NCBI RefSeq assembly: GCF_039962255.1
Contig: NZ_JAMPKY010000002.1
Span: 514,774-578,773, forward strand
DNA from: Leptolyngbya subtilissima AS-A7
Lineage (GTDB): Bacteria > Cyanobacteriota > Cyanobacteriia > Phormidesmidales > Phormidesmidaceae
Direction of reading: 5' to 3'
DNA length: 64,000 bases
The translations under genes and the position numbers were made by a program. The notes below the pieces were generated by a model that saw only the letters and a program-made list of their open reading frames with translations, did no database searches and was not told the DNA's origin. Numbering within the stretch: the stretch's first letter is position 1; each line of letters begins with the position of its first letter. This document shows, in pieces, positions 18,652-27,917 of the stretch.

Positions 18652-19980
18652 ATGAGCGTTGCCCCTATGACCACCCCTGCCACCCCCGGCGATATTCTGA
18701 TTCTCTCCAACGGGCCAGGAGAGATTTCGACTTGGGTGCGCCCGGTGGTAAAGGCACTGCGATCGCACCACCCCGACTCCAGCCAAGTCCGCATTTCTGT
18801 GGTGCTGTCACCCTGTGCCAATGCCTCGGGGCGCGAGGCCGAGATGGCCCGCTGTCTGCCGGGGGTCGATCGCGTCCAGGGGCCAGAGCATTTCTTCCCC
18901 TTTTTGCTGTCCGGCAAAACAGCGGAGAACTGGGACTGGCGACCCCACGGCGTGGTGCTGTTTTTGGGGGGCGACCAGATCTATCCTGTCGTGTTTGGCA
19001 AGCGCTTGGGCTATCGTACCGTCATCTATGCTGAGTGGGATGCCCGCTGGCACCGCTGGATCGATCGCTTTGGCTGCATGACGACCAACATTGTCGAAGC
19101 GGCCCCCGATGAGTTTCGCAGCAAGTGCGAGGTGATTGGCGACTTAATGGCCGATGTGCAGGGCGATGGGGACGAGCAGCAGGTGCGCGATGCTCTTCAT
19201 CTCAAACCCGACTACGACCTAGTTGGCTTCATGCCCGGCTCAAAAAAGAACAAGCTCAGCGTGGGGTTGCCCTTCGCGCTGGCCACCGCCGAGGCCATCC
19301 AGCGACTACGGCCTCAGACCCAGTTTGTGATTCCGGTAGCGCCGATGCTGTCGCTAGAGGCGCTGGCTCAGTTTGCCGACGCGGCTCTCAACCCAGATAT
19401 TCGCCTGGTTGAGGGGGCCACAACGGCCGAACTGGTAGAACCAGATGCGGCCCTACCCCGCTTGCGAACCCCCAGTGGGCTAGAGGTGCTACTGTGGCAG
19501 AGCACCCCCGCCTACGACGTGATGGGGCAGATGCGGTTTTGCCTGACGACCGTGGGGGCCAATACGGCAGAATTGGGATCCCTCGGCATTCCGATGATGG
19601 TGCTGTTGCCCACCCAAAAGCTAGAGGCGATGAAAGCCTGGGACGGCATTCCGGGCCTGCTGGCCAACCTGCCTCTACTGGGGGATGGCTTCGCCAAACT
19701 AATTAATCGGCTGGTGTTGCGACAAATATATAAGGAGGGGCGGCTGTTTGCCTGGCCCAACATCTGGGCGAAACGCGAGGTGGTGCCCGAGCGCATTGGC
19801 CCACTCAACCCTCAAACCGTGGCCGCAGAGGTGGTGGAGTATTTGAAGGATCCAGATGCGCTGATGGCAATGCGCCAGAAGCTGCGATCGGTGCGGGGTG
19901 CAGCGGGAGCCTCGACCAAGCTAGCGACAATGGTCCTTGAAGAGCTTAGGTCGAGTCACTCAAGCGACGCGAACGATTAG
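18652..19980 (+). CDS. Lipid-A-disaccharide synthase-related protein
   Basis: A 442-residue member of the cyanobacterial LpxB-related family, a GT-B glycosyltransferase fold. It starts with ILSNGPGEISTWVRPVV, where true LpxB has a similar Gly-rich loop. It continues with FMPGSKKNKLSVGLPFALA and the nucleotide-sugar site region TTVGANTAELGSLGIPMMVL. It has been annotated as related to LpxB although many cyanobacteria lack typical lipid A, so the real acceptor is unknown. A second in-frame ATG lies five codons in. Confidence 0.85.
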   Translation: MSVAPMTTPATPGDILILSNGPGEISTWVRPVVKALRSHHPDSSQVRISVVLSPCANASGREAEMARCLPGVDRVQGPEHFFPFLLSGKTAENWDWRPHGVVLFLGGDQIYPVVFGKRLGYRTVIYAEWDARWHRWIDRFGCMTTNIVEAAPDEFRSKCEVIGDLMADVQGDGDEQQVRDALHLKPDYDLVGFMPGSKKNKLSVGLPFALATAEAIQRLRPQTQFVIPVAPMLSLEALAQFADAALNPDIRLVEGATTAELVEPDAALPRLRTPSGLEVLLWQSTPAYDVMGQMRFCLTTVGANTAELGSLGIPMMVLLPTQKLEAMKAWDGIPGLLANLPLLGDGFAKLINRLVLRQIYKEGRLFAWPNIWAKREVVPERIGPLNPQTVAAEVVEYLKDPDALMAMRQKLRSVRGAAGASTKLATMVLEELRSSHSSDAND

Positions 19981-20138
19981 CAATTTATGGAAAAACCCGT
20001 GGCTAAGTCAATTCTTTGGGTGTGGTGCTAGCAGATAGCTGAGGCAGTCTTGAATGGTTGGGTGTAAGGTGCAAGGTTCAGGACATAGGGTTTGGCTTAC
20101 ACCTCACACCCTGCACCCTATACCTACCCCTCTACTCC

Positions 20139-21056
20139 CTACTCCCTTACCCTCCCTACTCCCTCAGGCTGCCGGGTCACCTCCAAATAAACATGCTCCA
20201 GCTTCACCGGGCTACGGGCGATCGAGTCGAGGGGAATGCCGTCGAAGCGATCGAGCAGATCCTTAAGTTCGAGCTGGTCGGGCACCCAAAAGGCCAAATC
20301 GCCGCCGTAAGTGCGATGGGGATAGCCCAGCTGCCGAGCCCGGGCGATCGCACCCTGGGTGTCCTTCGTCTCCACCGTGACAATCTCTTGGGCTGGAATG
20401 CGCGATCGCAGTTCCTCCAGAGTGCCCTCCGCTAGCAGCTCGCCCTGGCGCAAAATACCGATCCGCTGGCACAGGCGCTCGACCTCATCCAGCAGGTGGG
20501 AAGTGAGCAGCACCGTCACCCCCATCGATTTGAACTGGCGAATTAGCTGCCATAGCTCTTGGCGAGCCTCGATATCAAGCCCGGTGGTGGGCTCATCGAG
20601 AATCACTAGCTTGGGGCGGTGCAAAATTGCCGCTGCCATGCTCAACCGCCGCTGCATGCCGCCGCTGAGCCGCTCAACGGGCACGTGTTTTTTATCTAAA
20701 AGTTGTACCGACTCCAGGCAGATATCCACCCGTCGCTGACAGTCTTGGCGGGAGAGACCGTAGAGGCGGCCAAAGAAAAATAGGTTGTCGCTACAGGTGA
20801 GGCTGCCGTAGAGCAAGTTGCTCTGAGGCATCACTCCCACCCAGGCTTTAGTCGCCTCACCGGCGGGGCGATCGCCGATAGTAACAGTGCCGCTGTCGGC
20901 CTTGAGCAAGCCGCAGATGATGTTGATGGTGGTGGTTTTTCCAGCACCATTGGGCCCAAGCAGACCGTAGATTTCCCCCGGTTGAAGGTTCAGGCTGAGA
21001 TTTTGCAAAACCGGCTTAGAACCGTAGCGCTTACAGAGATTTGCGAGTTTCAACAT
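20139..21056 (-). CDS. ABC transporter ATP-binding protein (DrrA/CcmA type)
   Basis: A 305-residue ATPase: Walker A GPNGAGKTT, signature LSGGMQRR, Walker B LVILDEPTTGLD, then LLTSHLLDEVERL. The C-terminal domain of about 80 residues matches daunorubicin-type exporters. Start 21056 (MLKLANLCKRYG) is the family start; the open frame continues 128 codons upstream but only as antisense of the gene at 21162. No permease gene is adjacent, so the membrane partner must be elsewhere. The last residues (RQPEGVGRVRE) come from a C/T-rich repeat. Confidence 0.88.
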   Translation of the reverse strand: MLKLANLCKRYGSKPVLQNLSLNLQPGEIYGLLGPNGAGKTTTINIICGLLKADSGTVTIGDRPAGEATKAWVGVMPQSNLLYGSLTCSDNLFFFGRLYGLSRQDCQRRVDICLESVQLLDKKHVPVERLSGGMQRRLSMAAAILHRPKLVILDEPTTGLDIEARQELWQLIRQFKSMGVTVLLTSHLLDEVERLCQRIGILRQGELLAEGTLEELRSRIPAQEIVTVETKDTQGAIARARQLGYPHRTYGGDLAFWVPDQLELKDLLDRFDGIPLDSIARSPVKLEHVYLEVTRQPEGVGRVRE

Positions 21057-21161
21057 CGGGGTGTGCAACTTTGCTGCCGAAGGTGGTTGCCTCCCCCTAC
21101 CGTTGGTTATGCTCAAGACGGGAGGCAGGGAAAGCCCCTGTATCTTATCAGTGAGGACCCT

Positions 21162-21578
21162 ATGGCTGGCGATCGCGAACTGGTCTTGGCCGCAAACCAG
21201 GCTTTCTACCGCTCCTTCGAGAAAAAGGACATTGAAGCCATGGAGGCGGTCTGGTCGAAGGGCATGGGCTGCCTCTGCATTCACCCCGGTCGCGATGCCC
21301 TCAAGGGCTGGGTCGATATTCGCGAGGCCTGGGCGCGTATCTTTGAGAACACCAGCTACCTCGAAATTGATACCGATATTCTCACCGTTGAGATCAGCGG
21401 CGACCTGGCCTACGTGGTGCTGATTGAGAACGTGCTGCAAATTAGCGGCCGCGAAGCCGGGAGCGATCGCTTCGGCAATCGCCGTTTAGAAGCTAGGTCA
21501 ATGGCTACCAATGGGTTTGAACGCATGGCCGGCCAGTGGTACATGATCCACCACCACGGCAGTCCAGTGGTCGATTGA
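21162..21578 (+). CDS. Nuclear transport factor 2-like (SnoaL) protein
   Basis: A 138-residue NTF2-fold protein. LAANQAFYRSFEKKDIEAME and WSKGMGCLCIHPGRDALKGW are typical of the SnoaL-like family, followed by LTVEISGDLAYVVLIENV and GQWYMIHHHGSPV. GAGGA precedes ATG 21162. It diverges from the ABC ATPase gene with about 105 bases between starts. The pocket could bind a small molecule; no catalytic residue can be assigned. Confidence 0.82.
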   Translation: MAGDRELVLAANQAFYRSFEKKDIEAMEAVWSKGMGCLCIHPGRDALKGWVDIREAWARIFENTSYLEIDTDILTVEISGDLAYVVLIENVLQISGREAGSDRFGNRRLEARSMATNGFERMAGQWYMIHHHGSPVVD

Positions 21579-21746
21579 GGCGACGCTCCCAGAACTACCC
21601 ACCAAAAAATTCTCTCTTCAACGTTAGAACTAGTTACAAATCAGCCCTAAGATAGGTGCTCTCAGGTTAATTTTTGCCGCGTTTTCACCCTCGGTTAATG
21701 TGAAACCGATATCCTACTCAATAATCTTTGGGGATTGTGGAGAACG

Positions 21747-22421
21747 ATGAGTAGTTTTAGTTCTGATTTGACCGGTCGAGACTACGAGGTCAAAATTGGC
21801 GATTACTTTAGCCGCGGGTGGGAGATCTTTAAGGCTAAAGCACCGCTGTTTGTCGCGTTTACGCTGCTGCTGGTGCTTATTCAAATTGTGATCTCTATTC
21901 TGCCTGCTCCCATTGGCACCAGAAGCGCAGACGGTCCCAGCGGCGGCATTCTCAGTTTGGCCTTCAACATAGTTACCCCGGCGCTTACCGCAGGTTATTA
22001 CTTTGTAGCCTTCCAAATAGCGCGAAATCGCAATGCGGTATTTAACGACTTTTTTCAAGGGTTTAACAAGTTTCTGCCCCTCTTTCTGGTTTCGCTCGTC
22101 TCGGGTGTTTTGATCGCTATCGGGTTTTTGCTGTTGGTTTTACCAGGCGTTTACCTGGCCGTGGCTTATCTATTTGCCCAACCGCTGGTGATCGACAAAA
22201 GCGCCGGCTTCTGGCAGGCGATGGAAACCAGCCGCAAGCTGGTCACCAAGAAGTGGTTTTCGTTCTTTGGGCTGCTGTTGATGATTTTCTTGCTGAATGT
22301 TGGCGGTGCCATTCTGTTGGGCGTTGGCCTGCTCGTCACAATTCCGCTGTCGGTGTGCATCATTGCCGCCGCCTATGAAGACATTGTGGGTCTCAACTCG
22401 GTATCCGACGTCGCCATTTAA
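21747..22421 (+). CDS. Integral membrane protein of unknown function
   Basis: A 224-residue protein. A short cytoplasmic start (DYEVKIGDYFSRGWEIFKAK) leads into about five or six hydrophobic segments. The segment LVLPGVYLAVAYLFAQPLVI and the following FWQAMETSRKLVTKKWFSFF are typical of small DUF975/YciC-like bacterial membrane proteins. GGAG precedes ATG 21747. A clear terminator follows, so the gene is monocistronic. Role unknown. Confidence 0.75.
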   Translation: MSSFSSDLTGRDYEVKIGDYFSRGWEIFKAKAPLFVAFTLLLVLIQIVISILPAPIGTRSADGPSGGILSLAFNIVTPALTAGYYFVAFQIARNRNAVFNDFFQGFNKFLPLFLVSLVSGVLIAIGFLLLVLPGVYLAVAYLFAQPLVIDKSAGFWQAMETSRKLVTKKWFSFFGLLLMIFLLNVGGAILLGVGLLVTIPLSVCIIAAAYEDIVGLNSVSDVAI

Positions 22422-22444
22422 GCGATCGTCTAATCCACCATTTT

Positions 22445-22479
22445 TAGGGCTTCAGCCAAGGCTGGGGCCCTATTTTTTT
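22445..22479 (+). terminator. Rho-independent terminator
   Basis: TAGGGC..CAGCC pairs with GGCTG..GCCCTA with one internal mismatch, followed by seven T. It lies 24 bases after the membrane protein gene. Confidence 0.85.
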
Positions 22480-22591
22480 GTAGCTCTCTAGCTTCTTCAA
22501 GAGGCGCGATCGCCAGGGTGTGTCCCAGGCAAACTGCCCTAGAGCAGCGGCTGGGGAGTATTATCAGCTCTGAGACTTTTTGGGCGGTGTT

Positions 22592-24376
22592 ATGCGGTTA
22601 TTCAAAACATGGCAGCTACCACCCGCAGCCGGTTGGATGCTGCTGTGGTTTGGCCTAGCCTTGGCCCTGCGCCTCTCATTTTTGGTGAGCAAGCCCCTCT
22701 GGATGGACGAGGCAGCCACGATGATCTTTGCCCTAGGCAACAGCAGCTACTCGGCTCCCCTCGATCAGGTAGTTCCCTTAGATCAGCTGCTCACGCCCCT
22801 TCAGCCCCGGCCAGAGGCAACTATGGGCTCAGCCATTCACTACCTCATGCGGGAGGATAACCATCCCCCGGCCTACTTTGCGATCGCCCACCTGTGGATG
22901 AACCTGTTTCCCACCGCACAGGGGGTGGCCTTGCCCTGGGCCGCACGCGCCCTGCCTGCCCTATTTGGGGCCTTGGCCGCTCCAGCGGTGTATCTGGCCG
23001 GGTGGTTAGGGTTTCGCTCCGTGCTGGCGGGGCAAATTGGTGCGGCCTTTATGGTCGTGTCGCCCTTTGGGGTGGCCTTATCCCAGGAAGCTCGGCACTA
23101 CAGCATGGCTACTCTCATGGTGGCGCTGGGGCTAGCCTGCTTTGCCGTGGCTGGCTGGAGTCTACGCCGTCCCCGCCCTGGAGAAGCCACGCCCCAACCA
23201 ATTTCTTTCCCTTTAGCGCTGCTGTGGGTGGGGATCAACGCCCTGGCGTTTGCTACCCACTACTTTACGGTGCTGGCGCTGCTGGCCCAGGCTCTGGTAT
23301 TGGTGGCCCTGGCTATTTACCAGGGGCGAACCCAGCCCCAGGTCCTCTGGCAGCGCTCCTGGCGACGGCTCTACGGAGTCATGCTGGGAACACTAGCGGC
23401 CTGCCTGGTGTGGCTACCGGTGCTGCTCAATTTCTACGGCAGCAGCCAATCCTCCAACCTGGCCATTGACCTCAGCCAGCCCAGGGTGTGGTTGGATCCG
23501 ATCGCCCAAACCCTCGTCGGGCTGATCTTCATGGTGATCACGCCCATCACCAATGCCCAAGGCGTTGTGGGCATTGCCGCTGTGGTGCTGTCGGTGCTGG
23601 TACTGCTGCCCGTGCTGCTGTGGATGGTGGCACAACTGGTGAGGGCTAGGCACCTGGTGAGCCAATCCGACAACGGCCGGTTTGGCCTATTTTTGATGGG
23701 TGGGTTTGTGCTGGCGGCGATCGCTCTCTTTTTTGCGATCACCTATAGCTTAGGGATGGATATCACTCGAGGACATCGGTACAACTTTGTTTTCCATCCC
23801 GGTGTGATGGTGCTGGTGGGGGGGCTATTGGCCGTCTACTGGCCAGAGACCACAGCCCAGCCGCGATCGCTCCAAATTCCCTTCACTCAACAAAAAATCT
23901 CTGGGCGTCGCAGTGTTCAACTGTTCTGGATTGCCGGTTTGGCCAGTGCCCTCTTTGTCGTGAGCAATCTGGCCTTTGCCAAATATTTTGCGCCGGCTCA
24001 GCTGGTTCGCACCATCCAGGCAGAATCAACCTACCCGGTGCTCATAGGCTTTCCCGCCACCATTGAAGCAGGCAAGCCCACGGTGATTGGCCATGAGATG
24101 TTCAGCATCGGTTGGGAGATCCACCGCCATTTCAACCCCAGTGACCCAGATAGCGGGTGGACTGTGCCGCCCCAATTCTTCCTGTGGACCCTGCCCAGCA
24201 ACCCCACGGCTCCCCCCGAAGAAAAGCTGGCCGAAATTCTCTCAACCATGCCTCGCCCCTTTGACCTCTGGTTTATCCACATTGGCTCAGATTTGAGCGC
24301 CAACGGATGCCAGCAGCTGAGCCAAACGGGCAGCGGTGGACATCCCTACAGCCACTATGAATGCACACCTCTCTAG
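22592..24376 (+). CDS. Membrane glycosyltransferase, GT39/ArnT-like
   Basis: A 594-residue polytopic protein of the GT-C superfamily. It begins with a membrane helix, then LVSKPLWMDEAATMIFALGN, where the Asp-Glu pair matches the catalytic acidic motif of the first outer loop in PMT/ArnT enzymes. A second motif REDNHPPAYFAIAHLWMNLF follows, then about ten more spans and a soluble C-terminal domain with cysteines near the end (NGCQQLSQ, YECTPL). It probably moves sugars from a polyprenyl-phosphate donor outside the membrane. ATG 22592 is used; TTG 22580 is weaker. Confidence 0.8.
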   Translation: MRLFKTWQLPPAAGWMLLWFGLALALRLSFLVSKPLWMDEAATMIFALGNSSYSAPLDQVVPLDQLLTPLQPRPEATMGSAIHYLMREDNHPPAYFAIAHLWMNLFPTAQGVALPWAARALPALFGALAAPAVYLAGWLGFRSVLAGQIGAAFMVVSPFGVALSQEARHYSMATLMVALGLACFAVAGWSLRRPRPGEATPQPISFPLALLWVGINALAFATHYFTVLALLAQALVLVALAIYQGRTQPQVLWQRSWRRLYGVMLGTLAACLVWLPVLLNFYGSSQSSNLAIDLSQPRVWLDPIAQTLVGLIFMVITPITNAQGVVGIAAVVLSVLVLLPVLLWMVAQLVRARHLVSQSDNGRFGLFLMGGFVLAAIALFFAITYSLGMDITRGHRYNFVFHPGVMVLVGGLLAVYWPETTAQPRSLQIPFTQQKISGRRSVQLFWIAGLASALFVVSNLAFAKYFAPAQLVRTIQAESTYPVLIGFPATIEAGKPTVIGHEMFSIGWEIHRHFNPSDPDSGWTVPPQFFLWTLPSNPTAPPEEKLAEILSTMPRPFDLWFIHIGSDLSANGCQQLSQTGSGGHPYSHYECTPL

Positions 24377-24767
24377 GCAAATTTAGGCGACAGCAGCCTA
24401 CTTCTTTGCAACATTGGGAACTTGAGGGGATCAAAAACCGTCTCCTTTAGACGGTCTAGCTGTGGCCCTTAAACAGTGGGGATCTATGGGAAGGTAGTGT
24501 GTAAACTCCTATACCGCGCTCGGTTATGCTCGGGTCAGGAACTTTTAAGCATAATGGTTAAGGCTAATAGGTTACTGGAGGATCCTTTGGAAGAATTTAC
24601 GAGCCGTTCCATAAGCTATAAACATCTAAATCTCATAAATCTATGTCTTTAGACATATGTTACGAATATGTCGGAGCTGACGCATTTTTTAACGTTTATC
24701 CTTGAGTGTGAAAATGCTTCTGGCCATGGTCCTATTACATAACATGTGGGTATTGGGCTAAACCACC
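24377..24767. other. Intergenic region with two small hairpins
   Basis: No gene seen. ACCGTCT/AGACGGT (24437-24455) may weakly terminate the preceding gene. ATGTCT/AGACAT (24643-24656) lies in an AT-rich stretch and may be part of the promoter or leader of the SpoIID-like gene. No known riboswitch was recognised. Confidence 0.45.
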
Positions 24768-26012
24768 ATGAGAGATCTCTGGAAAGCTCAGCTGCCAAAG
24801 CTGAGACCGGTGCGACTCAAATCTGCTCGGCTCAAACCGCTGCATGCCAAGCCGTTGCCATCATCTTTGGCAATGGGTAACAAGAGCCGTCGAATCAAGA
24901 TTTTCGGTGGGTTAGTTTTTGCTGGCCTACTGCTGGTGCAGGTGTCGGCGGCTCCCTTTGGGGGTCGAGATACCAAGGCCGGCAACCTCAGCCCGGTCCT
25001 GTGGGAGACCACGGGCATGGTGCGTCAGTCCATTGTCGATCTCTATCGGGCGCGGCGATTGCTGGTGCAGGCCACGCTTCCTGCCAATGACGCGGCGGCC
25101 GGTACCGCAGCCAAAGCTCCTGCCCCGGCCGCTAAGACTCCTGCAGCCCCCGCTGGCCCAGCCGCTAAAGCTCTGGCTCCAGCCGCCAATCCGACGGCTA
25201 ACTCTGGCCCAACGCGATCGCTGCCCCAACCATCGGCACCACCAGCCCCTAACAACGCTGGTGCCGCCTTTGACCCCGGCAAAACCATTGACACCAACCT
25301 AGAAATGCGGGTGGCAGTCGCCAAAAACGCCTCCAGCCTAGAGGTGGCCACCTCTGTAGACGGCTACCTAATGGACATCAATGGCCAAAACCACTGCAAC
25401 CTGCCCGCCCAAAGCAGCCTAGTGCTCAAACCCCAGGGGTCTGGCATGGCCGTTGGCGACTGCACCCTCGGCAATACCGCTTGGCTAGAGCCCGGCGAAG
25501 GCGGCTATGTCTTTGTAGGCGACAGCTGGTATAAGGGCCGCGTGCTGATGATCACCGATGGCTCTGGCCTGATGGCCGTCAACTTTGTACTCATGCACGA
25601 CTACCTCAGCAGCGTTGTCGGCAGCGAAATGTATGTCGGCTGGCCAGCCGAAGCGCTCAAGGCCCAGGCAGTAGCCGCTCGCTCCTACGCGCTGGTGCAC
25701 CACGTGCGCCACGCCCAGCGTGCCTACGACCTCGACAATACCCAGCGCTACCAAGCCTATAAAGGGATTGCCAAAGAGACCAACACGACCCAGGCGGCGG
25801 TGGCTGACACTACGGGCGAGTTCATTAGCTATAACGGCGGCATTGTCGAATCGCTCTATGCGGCCTCGGATGCGATCGTGCAGGCGGCCCACGGCGGCAA
25901 CGGCATGAGCCAAACCGGCGCTATGGAGCTGGCCTCTAAGGGCTATAACTACACCCAAATTTTGGGCAACTACTACCCCGGCACCAGCCTCTCCCGCCTA
26001 GTAGTCGAGTAG
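24768..26012 (+). CDS. SpoIID/LytB domain protein
   Basis: A 414-residue exported protein. Residues about 40-63 form a signal anchor (IFGGLVFAGLLLVQVSAAPF). An Ala/Pro-rich linker follows at about 105-170. The SpoIID core includes VVGSEMYVGWPAEALKAQAV and AARSYALVHHVRH, then AHGGNGMSQTGAMELASKG and YTQILGNYYPGT. In sporulators SpoIID is a peptidoglycan lytic transglycosylase; in cyanobacteria the homologues may act in septum or cell-wall remodelling. The usual catalytic Glu position corresponds to SEMY. Confidence 0.88.
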   Translation: MRDLWKAQLPKLRPVRLKSARLKPLHAKPLPSSLAMGNKSRRIKIFGGLVFAGLLLVQVSAAPFGGRDTKAGNLSPVLWETTGMVRQSIVDLYRARRLLVQATLPANDAAAGTAAKAPAPAAKTPAAPAGPAAKALAPAANPTANSGPTRSLPQPSAPPAPNNAGAAFDPGKTIDTNLEMRVAVAKNASSLEVATSVDGYLMDINGQNHCNLPAQSSLVLKPQGSGMAVGDCTLGNTAWLEPGEGGYVFVGDSWYKGRVLMITDGSGLMAVNFVLMHDYLSSVVGSEMYVGWPAEALKAQAVAARSYALVHHVRHAQRAYDLDNTQRYQAYKGIAKETNTTQAAVADTTGEFISYNGGIVESLYAASDAIVQAAHGGNGMSQTGAMELASKGYNYTQILGNYYPGTSLSRLVVE

Positions 26013-26151
26013 GGGAAAATAGCGGCACACCCGACAGCTGGTGGACCTGCAAAAAAAACTTTGCTCCAAAAAAACCTAGGAAGTAGGGGCACCGCCGTCA
26101 CACCTATTCTCCCAGCGCTACTAAAAGGGGTAAGCGTTGGGAGCGAACCCT

Positions 26152-26307
26152 ATGAGCTACGTATCTGCCTTTGCGTTCTACATGCGCGCCATTGCCCTAG
26201 GTATCTTAATCGCGCTGAGCGCTTGGACTAGCCTTCACCTCGACAATATCGACTACCGGCCAAAGTGGCAGTTGATTAAACTTTGCCCCTCGCCGCTCGC
26301 AATCTAG
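26152..26307 (+). CDS. Small membrane protein (51 aa), hypothetical
   Basis: ATG 26152 opens a 51-codon frame with one clear membrane segment (FYMRAIALGILIALSAW) and a short charged tail (NIDYRPKWQLIKL). It lies between the SpoIID gene and a strong terminator at 26332, so it is probably transcribed. The ribosome site is weak (GGGAG about 12 bases upstream). I do not recognise it. Confidence 0.45.
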   Translation: MSYVSAFAFYMRAIALGILIALSAWTSLHLDNIDYRPKWQLIKLCPSPLAI

Positions 26308-26331
26308 CGCCAAAATTTACGCTGATATCTC

Positions 26332-26362
26332 AAAAGCTCGCCTTACGGACGAGCTTTTTTAT
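26332..26362 (+). terminator. Rho-independent terminator
   Basis: AAAAGCTCG pairs with CGAGCTTTT (9 bp, nine-base loop), followed by a T-run. It lies 25 bases after the 51-aa gene and supports transcription through it. Confidence 0.85.
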
Positions 26363-26441
26363 TGCCACAGCGTACTACATATGTCACACATTGGCTTCTG
26401 TCTCCACTTATTAGCAAGGGAAGAAAGGAGGCCTATCCGCT

Positions 26442-26666
26442 ATGTCTATTTTGAATACACCGGTAAAAGCCGTGCTTGAGGACAAATTCTACCCCGGCGT
26501 TGGAGTGATTCACTCTGTGGTGCAGCCAGATTCGAAGTGGGTCGTGCGCATCAACGGCGTGTATTGGACGGCTCGTGCTGCCCTGTCAGGATACAGCTTT
26601 CAGGCTGGCGATGCGATTCGCCCGATCGATCGCCAGGGCAATACCCTGCTGATTGAACCCGTTTAA
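26442..26666 (+). CDS. Small NfeD-like OB-fold protein
   Basis: A 74-residue protein matching the C-terminal OB-fold domain of NfeD proteins (PGVGVIHSVVQPDSKWVVRI, then YWTARAALSGYSFQAGDAIR and LLIEPV). In whole NfeD proteins this domain binds stomatin-like partners; here it stands alone without membrane helices. GGAGG precedes the ATG. No stomatin gene is adjacent. Confidence 0.75.
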   Translation: MSILNTPVKAVLEDKFYPGVGVIHSVVQPDSKWVVRINGVYWTARAALSGYSFQAGDAIRPIDRQGNTLLIEPV

Positions 26667-26804
26667 GAACGAGTGGCGCAGGTTGCGGCGATCGCCGCAA
26701 CCTCCGCCAAAAACTTCCCACTGAACCAGTCACACTTTGCTGCTGCAACCCACTACCCCACAGATAGTTCAATTCGTTGCACCGTTCGTTGAGGACATAG
26801 ATCG

Positions 26805-27110
26805 ATGGTTCGCCATTTCGCTGTTACCGACTCAGATGCTGCCGATATACCCAATCGGTTGCGATTTAAGGGCTGGATTGCTAGCGCCATGCGATTTGCG
26901 CGGCGGGTGCTAGACAACCTCAGAACGCTTGTTCAAACAAAGCTACAGCCTTGCGTTGATCGCTCAGATTCCCAAACCGATCTGAGTGAACTGACCAAAT
27001 GCCCTGATTTTCCTCTGGAGCGAACTACCGACTTAAAGCTGATCAACCCTGACTGGTATCTGTTTTTCTCCGTTAGCCCCCCGCTCACCCTACGAGGACT
27101 CTGGCAATGA
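26805..27110 (+). CDS. Hypothetical protein coupled to sigma factor
   Basis: A 101-residue protein, no recognised family. A basic, amphipathic middle (GWIASAMRFARRVLDNLRTL) is followed by an acidic stretch and a hydrophobic end (WYLFFSVSPPLTLRGLWQ). GAGGA precedes ATG 26805. Its stop overlaps the sigma-factor start (ATGA at 27107-27110), so translation is probably coupled. It could modulate the sigma factor, but nothing resembles a known anti-sigma domain. Confidence 0.65.
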   Translation: MVRHFAVTDSDAADIPNRLRFKGWIASAMRFARRVLDNLRTLVQTKLQPCVDRSDSQTDLSELTKCPDFPLERTTDLKLINPDWYLFFSVSPPLTLRGLWQ

Positions 27111-27751
27111 CCAACGCCACCAATACCCCCCCAAAGCAGCCCGCTAACCATGGGCCTAGCTATGACTTGGTGCAGGAGTTTGTTACGGCCGTGAGCTATT
27201 TGCTCATGCCCGACGAGTTTAAGGGCACCGCACTGTACAAATTTCTAATTCGCTTTGCCCAACAGTGGCACATTGCCAACATTGATCTAGACGATGTGGT
27301 GATTGAGGGAATTAAACGGGGAGTTGAGTATATTCTCAAGCATGACCAACCGATAAAAAAGCCAGAGGTTTGGCTGCGTCAGGTCTGCCTAAATATTCTC
27401 AGGGGCAAGGTCGACACCACAATTAAGGATGAACGCAAAGTTGCCATGGCAACGCAGCTAGCTCAGCATCCTAAAAACCCGCTGATGGAGTCTGAGCTGA
27501 TTGAGCAGCTGGAGTATTTAGAAGTTGCCCTAAACAGACTTTCTAAAGACGATCAGGAACTCATTCGCATGAAGTTTCTTTACCGTAAAACCTACGAGCA
27601 AATCCGCCAGCACTACAAGTACATAGCAGCGTCTGAGGATGTCGTTGTGCCCTCCGCTCAAGCGTTGAGGAAACGTGAATCGCGTGCTCTAGAACGACTG
27701 CGCAAAGTCTTTCTCGAATTGTATGAAGGAGGCGCCAGCAAATTTTATTAG
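27107..27751 (+). CDS. Sigma-70-like RNA polymerase sigma factor, divergent
   Basis: A 214-residue protein with sigma-70 layout. An N-terminal helical part may represent region 2 (YDLVQEFVTAVSYLLM, then IKKPEVWLRQVCLNILRGK). Region 4 is clear: ALNRLSKDDQELIRMKFLYR, then TYEQIRQHY and a recognition-helix part with ALRKRESRALERLRKVF. Region 3 is absent, so it belongs to the ECF-like group or is a sigma-related regulator. It is coupled to the upstream 101-aa gene and followed by a 158-aa zinc-finger-like gene. Targets unknown. Confidence 0.75.
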   Translation: MTNATNTPPKQPANHGPSYDLVQEFVTAVSYLLMPDEFKGTALYKFLIRFAQQWHIANIDLDDVVIEGIKRGVEYILKHDQPIKKPEVWLRQVCLNILRGKVDTTIKDERKVAMATQLAQHPKNPLMESELIEQLEYLEVALNRLSKDDQELIRMKFLYRKTYEQIRQHYKYIAASEDVVVPSAQALRKRESRALERLRKVFLELYEGGASKFY

Positions 27752-27767
27752 ATACTGCTGCTTTGAA

Positions 27768-27867
27768 GAGGCCAGACCACTTTAGTTGGTTTAGTTCATC
27801 TGATATTCACCATCAAGGGGTTGTTTCCTTACCTAACAAACAGTAGCGTTAAGTGGTCTGGTGCCTC
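27768..27867. repeat. Long-range inverted repeat after sigma gene
   Basis: GAGGCCAGACCACTT (27768-27782) is mirrored by AAGTGGTCTGGTGCCTC (27851-27867), identical except for two extra bases. The 68-base spacer includes a T/C-rich part. It could be a transcript end, an operator or a small mobile palindrome. It fills the gap between the sigma factor and the next gene. Confidence 0.6.
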
Positions 27868-27917
27868 GATTGTGTCAAGCAACATCATAAAGAACGTGGA
27901 GCGTTCAATCAAACACC

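Noticed and set aside
21057..21440. 128-codon N-terminal extension of the ABC ATPase frame
   Set aside because: It is antisense to the NTF2-like gene at 21162 and has no ABC feature; the family start is at 21056.
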